From positions 587,236 to 651,235 of the forward strand of contig NZ_MKSQ01000005.1 of assembly GCF_001898115.1 (NCBI RefSeq): 64,000 bases of DNA, in the 5' to 3' direction. Below the pieces are notes generated by a model. It made no database searches and had not been told where the DNA came from. It saw nothing but the letters and a program-made list of their open reading frames with translations. Made by a program: the position numbers and the translations under genes. This stretch comes from Allobosea sp. 67-29 (GTDB lineage Bacteria > Pseudomonadota > Alphaproteobacteria > Rhizobiales > Beijerinckiaceae). This document shows positions 59,965-64,000 of the stretch, one piece after another (the first letter of the stretch is position 1; each line of letters begins with the position of its first letter).

Positions 59965-60175
59965 CCGGCGTCACGGCTTCGACGCAGTTCTGTCGCAAAG
60001 TTGTAAGGTCGTCGGCGCAAGCCTTCGGTGCCGTGAAGCGGCCTGAAGTCGGATTCGCCACGGGGCAGGATCGCCCCGACACTGAACCCGCCTTCAAAAG
60101 CGTGATAGGATGCGCTCGATCGGATCGGTTCCCCTGTCGGTCCGGTCGGCATGAATTCTGGGGCGGGGACAGGCC
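59965..60175. other. Intergenic region before olsB-like gene
   Basis: 211 bases between the kinase and the acyltransferase-like gene; likely promoter for the latter. Nothing else is distinguishable. Confidence 0.4.
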
Positions 60176-61135
60176 ATGGTACTGCACGTTTCCGGGAGCT
60201 CGAACGCGCAGCAAGCTCGGTTTCCGGCCGCCAATCCGCTGCTTTCGCGGCTCGTGCCGATGATGATGATCACCGGCGGAGCGATGCGCCGATATGGATT
60301 GGAAGCCGGCGAATCAGAGCCGCTTTCTGGCACGCTTGGTCGGCTCGGCTCGCTCGAAGTCCGGCTGGCGCGCGGGCCGCGCGAGATCTGGCGGGCTCAG
60401 CGCCTGCGCTATCGCGTTTTCTACCAGGAGATGTCGGCGAAGCCCGATGTGGTGGCGCGCATGTTTCGCCGCGACGCGGATCGTTTCGACAAGGCCTGCG
60501 ATCACCTGCTCGTCATCGACCACGCCGCGAAAGGGCGGTTCGGCAACGTCAAGCCGAAGGTGGTCGGCACCTACCGTCTGATGCGCCAGAGCGCGGCGAA
60601 CCGGATCGGCGGCTTTTATACGCAGAGCGAGTTCGACCTGGTGCCTCTGCTTGCGCGCCATCCCGGCCAGCGTTTCCTCGAGCTCGGCCGCTCCTGCGTA
60701 TTGAAGCCTTATCGCAACAAGCGGACGGTCGAGCTGCTCTGGTCCGGTATCTGGGCTTATCTGGAGCATCACCGCATCGACGCGATGTTCGGCTGCGCCT
60801 CCTTCGACGGCACCGACCCCGATGCCCTCGCCCTGCCGCTGAGCTTCCTGCACCACCAGGCCCGCTCGCAGGGTGAGTGGAGCGCGCAGGCTCATCCGGA
60901 ACATTATGTCGGCATGGATCGCCTGCCGGCCGAGATGGTCGACGCCAAGCTCGCGCTGAGGCAGATGCCGCCGCTCATCAAGGGGTATCTGCGACTGGGC
61001 GCCCGTTTCGGTACGGGGGCGGTGATCGACCGCCAGTTCGGAACCACCGATGTCCTCGTCGTGCTGCCTGTCTCGGCGATCGACAAGCGTTATGCCGAAT
61101 ACTATGGCGGCGATGGCGCGCGCCACGCCGCCTGA
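60176..61135 (+). CDS. olsB: Ornithine-lipid N-acyltransferase-like protein (OlsB, GNAT type)
   Basis: 319 residues. Acyltransferase/GNAT fold with 'RAQRLRYRVFYQEMSAKPDV', 'DHLLVIDHAAKGRFGNVKPK', 'VVGTYRLMRQSAANRIGGFY', 'FLELGRSCVLKPYRNKRTVE', the pattern of OlsB/hemolysin-like acyltransferases that transfer 3-hydroxyacyl from ACP to ornithine in ornithine-lipid synthesis. No olsA follows, which is common in separate loci. Cytoplasmic, membrane-associated. Confidence 0.87.
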   Translation: MVLHVSGSSNAQQARFPAANPLLSRLVPMMMITGGAMRRYGLEAGESEPLSGTLGRLGSLEVRLARGPREIWRAQRLRYRVFYQEMSAKPDVVARMFRRDADRFDKACDHLLVIDHAAKGRFGNVKPKVVGTYRLMRQSAANRIGGFYTQSEFDLVPLLARHPGQRFLELGRSCVLKPYRNKRTVELLWSGIWAYLEHHRIDAMFGCASFDGTDPDALALPLSFLHHQARSQGEWSAQAHPEHYVGMDRLPAEMVDAKLALRQMPPLIKGYLRLGARFGTGAVIDRQFGTTDVLVVLPVSAIDKRYAEYYGGDGARHAA

Positions 61136-61142
61136 GGCTGTT

Positions 61143-62009
61143 TCATTCGCCGGCTGCGGTCAGCGCCCGCAACGCCTCGCGGTAGCTCGGATAGCGGAAG
61201 GCATAGCCGAGCTCGCGCTTCACGAGGGCGTTCGAGACCCGCTTGTTCTCGCCGTAGAAGCTCGCCGCCATCGGTGAGAGCCGGGCCTCCGAAAAGGGCA
61301 TTTCCGGCGGAGCCTCCAGCCCCGTCAGCTCCGCAGCGAAGCTGACGACATCCTGCGGCGGAGCCGGCTCATCGTCGGTGACATTATAGATCGCGCCGTT
61401 GCGCGGCCGGGCCAGCGACGCCATCAGGATGCCGGCGATATCGTCGACATGGATGCGGTTGAAGACCTGGCCGGGCTTCACCAGCCGCGTCGACTTGCCC
61501 TCGCGCAGCTTGGCGACGGGGTTGCGTCCCGGGCCGTAGATGCCCGCGAGGCGGAAGATCTGCACGGCCTTGCCGGTGTCGCGTCCGAGGGCGAGCCAAT
61601 CCTGCTCGATCGCCACCCGCAGGGTGTTGCGGGCGTTGCCCGGCTTCACCGGCTGGGTTTCGTCGATCCAGGCGCCGTCCTGGTTGCCATAGACGCCGAT
61701 GGTCGAAAGATAGCCGATCCAGCGCAATGCCGGCGCCGCGGCGAGATCGCCCCGCAATCGCTGCAGCACGGGGTCGCCATCCTCCGCCGGCTGGACCGAA
61801 ACCAATACCGCCTCAGCCTCGGCGACGGCCTTCGCCAGTGCCGTCGACACCGCGAAGCCGCCGAAGACCAGCGTGCGGATGCCCTCGCGGCTCAGCTCCG
61901 CGGCGCGCTCCGCCGAGCGCACCGTTCCCGTCACCTCCCAGCCGCGTGCGAGCGCGGCACGCGCGAAGAAGCCGGCCGAATAGCCGAGGCCGAGGATCAG
62001 CAGTTTCAT
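61143..62009 (-). CDS. NAD-dependent epimerase/dehydratase (SDR-e) family protein
   Basis: 288 residues starting MKLLILGLGYSAGFFARAAL (Rossmann GxGxxA). 'WIGYLSTIGVYGNQDGAWID', 'RLAGIYGPGRNPVAKLREGK' and 'IHVDDIAGILMASL' are extended-SDR landmarks similar to YeeZ-type proteins. ATGA overlap (62006-62009) with the queG stop, so both are co-translated. Substrate unknown. Confidence 0.88.
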   Translation of the reverse strand: MKLLILGLGYSAGFFARAALARGWEVTGTVRSAERAAELSREGIRTLVFGGFAVSTALAKAVAEAEAVLVSVQPAEDGDPVLQRLRGDLAAAPALRWIGYLSTIGVYGNQDGAWIDETQPVKPGNARNTLRVAIEQDWLALGRDTGKAVQIFRLAGIYGPGRNPVAKLREGKSTRLVKPGQVFNRIHVDDIAGILMASLARPRNGAIYNVTDDEPAPPQDVVSFAAELTGLEAPPEMPFSEARLSPMAASFYGENKRVSNALVKRELGYAFRYPSYREALRALTAAGE

Positions 62010-63244
62010 GCGGCATCTTCCGTGGAGGAGGGCAGGGCGGACCACTCGGCCCGCACCAGCGGATCGGCTTCGCTGCGCAGGGCAGCAGGCGCAAGCGCGA
62101 TGGCCCGCTGCGGATCGAGGCGCCCGAGCGCCCACACCGCCATGGCCCGCACCAGCGGCGAGGCGTCGTCGAGATGCGCGACGGCGCTCTCCGCGAGTTC
62201 CGGCCCGCCGCTGTTGCCGATCGCGATCAGGACGTTGCGCAGGAAGCGGTCGCGTCCCGTCCGCTTCACCGGCGTGCCGGCGAAGAGTTTGCGGAAGGCC
62301 GCATCGTCGAGGTGGGCGAGCTCGGCCAGCGGCAGCCCGTCGAGCTCGTCCTTGAGGGCGAGGCGGGCTTCCCGCGAGGCTTCGGCGAACTTGTTCCAGG
62401 GGCAGACCGCGAGGCAGTCGTCGCAGCCGAAGATGCGGTTGCCGATGCCGCGTCGCAATGCGGCGTCGATATGGCCGGGATGTTCGATGGTGAGATAGGC
62501 GATGCAGCGGCGCGCATCGAGCTGGTAGGGCGCCGGGAAGGCGTCGGTCGGGCAGATGTCGAGGCAGCGCCGGCAGGAGCCGCAATGGTCGGCCTCGGGC
62601 GCGTCAGCCGGCAGCGCGGCGGTGGTATAGATCGCTCCCAGCAGCAGCCAGGAGCCGTGCTCGCGCGAGACCAGCACGCTGTGCTTGCCCTGCCAGCCGA
62701 GCCCGGCCGCCTGCGCCAGCGGCTTTTCCATGACCGGAGCGGTATCGACGAAGACCTTGACGTCGGCGCCGCCGCGCGCCGCCAGCAAGCCCGCCACGCT
62801 CTTCAGCTTGCCCTTGATGACGTCATGATAGTCGCGCCGGCGTGCATAGAGCGAGATCGCGCCCTTGTCCGGCTGGGAGAGCATGGCGAGCGGGTCGCCT
62901 TCGCCGGCGTAGTTCATTCCGAGCATGACGACGGAACGGACCTCGCTCCACAATGCCCGCGGATCGGCCCGCTCGGCGGTGCGCTCGTCCATCCAGTTCA
63001 TGTCGCCGTGATAGCCGGCTTCGAGCCAGGCCTTCAGCCGGTCCGGCGCGAGCGGTATCGCATCGGCCGCGGCGACGCGCATCACCGCGAAACCCTCGGC
63101 ATGGGCGCGCTCGGCCACGGCGCGCTTGAGCTTTTCGGCGCTCAGAAGTCCAGATTGTCGTAATGGGCGCTCGGCGACATGCCTGGCACCCGGTCCGCCA
63201 GAAGCGGCCGGAAGCTCGGTCGCGATTTGATTCGGGCGTACCAT
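62006..63244 (-). CDS. queG: Epoxyqueuosine reductase
   Basis: 412 residues if started at the ATG at 63244; the conserved part begins near 'LSAEKLKRAVAERAHAEGFA', where a CTG (63145) overlapping the GST stop is the only closer candidate, so the true start is unsure. Contains the cobalamin-domain features 'YHGDMNWMDERTAERADPRA' and 'VMLGMNYAG', ferredoxin cysteines 'CGSCRRCLDICPTDAF' and 'FGCDDCLAVCPWNKF', and a C-terminal HEAT-like repeat part. Reduces epoxyqueuosine to queuosine in tRNA. Overlaps GST gene and the downstream epimerase gene. Confidence 0.95.
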   Translation of the reverse strand: MVRPNQIATELPAASGGPGARHVAERPLRQSGLLSAEKLKRAVAERAHAEGFAVMRVAAADAIPLAPDRLKAWLEAGYHGDMNWMDERTAERADPRALWSEVRSVVMLGMNYAGEGDPLAMLSQPDKGAISLYARRRDYHDVIKGKLKSVAGLLAARGGADVKVFVDTAPVMEKPLAQAAGLGWQGKHSVLVSREHGSWLLLGAIYTTAALPADAPEADHCGSCRRCLDICPTDAFPAPYQLDARRCIAYLTIEHPGHIDAALRRGIGNRIFGCDDCLAVCPWNKFAEASREARLALKDELDGLPLAELAHLDDAAFRKLFAGTPVKRTGRDRFLRNVLIAIGNSGGPELAESAVAHLDDASPLVRAMAVWALGRLDPQRAIALAPAALRSEADPLVRAEWSALPSSTEDAA

Positions 63245-63843
63245 GCGCGCGCCGTCTCGTCCTCTTCCCAGGGCACGTCGCCGAGATAGTCGACGCAGGA
63301 GAGATGCGCCGCCGCGGCGAGGTCGGCATAGCTCAATCGGGCACCGGCAAGCCAGTTCCGCTTGGCGAGCAGCCAGGAGATGTAGCGCAGATGATAGCGC
63401 ACATTCGATCGCGCTGCGCGGATCGCGCCCATCTCCGGCGGTCCGCCGCCTTCGTCGCGGCTCATGAAGCGCTTCATCACCTTCTCGAGCACCAGCGGCG
63501 CCGTGATCTCGTCATGGAACTTCTGGTTGAACCAGTCGAGCAGCCGGCGCACCTCGACGCGCTCGCCAGGCCCTTCCGGCAGGAGCCTGCGGTCGCCGAG
63601 CGCGAGTCCGCGCGTCTCGTCGAGATACTCCGCGATCGGTCCCGCGCCGGGCACCGGCAGCCCGTTCTGCTCCTGGAACACCGGCGTCGTGCCGGCGGTG
63701 TTGAGCTCAAGGAATTCCCGCCGTCGCTCCCAGACACGCTCCTCGACCAGCTCGGCATCCATGCCGAACTCACCGAGCACGAGGCGGATGAAGCGCGAAT
63801 GCGGGCATAGCGGGTAATGATAGAGGGTCGCCATGGCACTCAT
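63142..63843 (-). CDS. Glutathione S-transferase family protein
   Basis: 233 residues from ATG 63843 (alternative 63834). Thioredoxin-like N-terminal domain 'ATLYHYPLCPHSRFIRLVLG' and 'AGTTPVFQEQNGLPVPGAGP' (cis-Pro region, 'IAEYLDE' in place of the usual ES motif). C-terminal all-helical domain 'WFNQKFHDEITAPLVLEKVM' and 'GARLSYADLAAAAHLSCVDY'. Encoded immediately upstream of queG in one tight operon. Substrate unknown. Confidence 0.9.
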   Translation of the reverse strand: MSAMATLYHYPLCPHSRFIRLVLGEFGMDAELVEERVWERRREFLELNTAGTTPVFQEQNGLPVPGAGPIAEYLDETRGLALGDRRLLPEGPGERVEVRRLLDWFNQKFHDEITAPLVLEKVMKRFMSRDEGGGPPEMGAIRAARSNVRYHLRYISWLLAKRNWLAGARLSYADLAAAAHLSCVDYLGDVPWEEDETARAWYARIKSRPSFRPLLADRVPGMSPSAHYDNLDF

Positions 63844-64000
63844 GAAGCCTTGAAGCGGGTCAAATGCGGCCGAAGCGGGGCGAGAGGCCGGAAAAATCCC
63901 CGCTATGCGTTCGGCGCCCGCTCTTATCACGCCCGAAAACGGCCACAAGCGGCGCCGATGCGGAAGAGAAGGATTCGGCCGGTTCCCTTCGCGAAGTGGT
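63844..64000. other. Right-edge upstream region
   Basis: 157 bases upstream of the GST gene, presumably its promoter. No gene can be supported before the window ends. Confidence 0.4.

Noticed and set aside
63145..63244. Certainty about the queG start
   Set aside because: ATG 63244 overlaps GST by 103 bases and CTG 63145 is non-canonical; I annotated the ATG but could not decide.

Overview
The window is high-GC alphaproteobacterial chromosome, most likely Hyphomicrobiales and possibly Bosea-like. That is an inference from gene content (OlsB-type ornithine-lipid acyltransferase, QueG, ComM, PrtD/PrtE-type secretion, many solute ABC transporters) and codon style; no rRNA or marker gene is present to settle it.

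Layout. 0-2.9 kb: quaternary-amine (OsmF/Yeh/OpuC-type) ABC transporter on the minus strand, cut by the left edge. 3.1-4.7 kb: asparagine synthetase-like protein. 4.8-12.3 kb: RTX secretion unit with a protein of about 40 unbroken nonapeptide repeats, a type I secretion ATPase and adaptor, a LuxR-type regulator and an M23 peptidase. 12.5-13.2 kb: two gene remnants (IlvD/Edd dehydratase and histidinol-dehydrogenase-like) joined tail to tail. 13.3-22 kb: a divergent catabolic cluster with a peptide-type binding protein, IclR regulator, two acyl-CoA ligases, an enoyl-CoA hydratase-like protein and DppB/DppC-type permeases but no ATPase subunits, then an SDR remnant. 22.9-28.6 kb: a putrescine/spermidine-type ABC transporter with an AstE/AspA-like hydrolase and divergent IclR regulator. 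28.7-34.3 kb: LysR, TetR, two epimerase-like proteins, an O-methyltransferase and an MFS exporter.

34.5-54.8 kb is an integrated island of about 20.2 kb. A tyrosine recombinase sits next to an intact tRNA-Ser(GGA), and 17 bp of the tRNA 3' end recurs at 34539, marking the far end. Cargo: (A) a probable new defence-type operon, in transcription order an OGG/HhH-GPD glycosylase-like protein, a small Gly-rich protein, a PfkB-nucleoside 2-deoxyribosyltransferase fusion, a QueC-like enzyme, a 55-residue peptide and a dGTPase-like HD hydrolase, with a divergent HTH regulator and a convergent ATP-grasp/PEP-synthase-like gene; (B) a SIR2-HerA pair plus a Mrr-like nuclease; (C) a PD-(D/E)XK nuclease, DUF2958 and unknown-protein operon; (D) an HUH Rep-like gene with an inverted copy of its catalytic segment.

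55-64 kb returns to ordinary chromosome: msrA, comM, hybrid histidine kinase, olsB, epimerase, queG and GST. The most interesting part is cargo A. It combines parts known separately from type IV CBASS (QueC-like and OGG-like ancillary proteins), Qat (QueC-like) and nucleotide-depletion defence (dGTPase), but no CD-NTase, TGT, QatA or QatD was found in this window.
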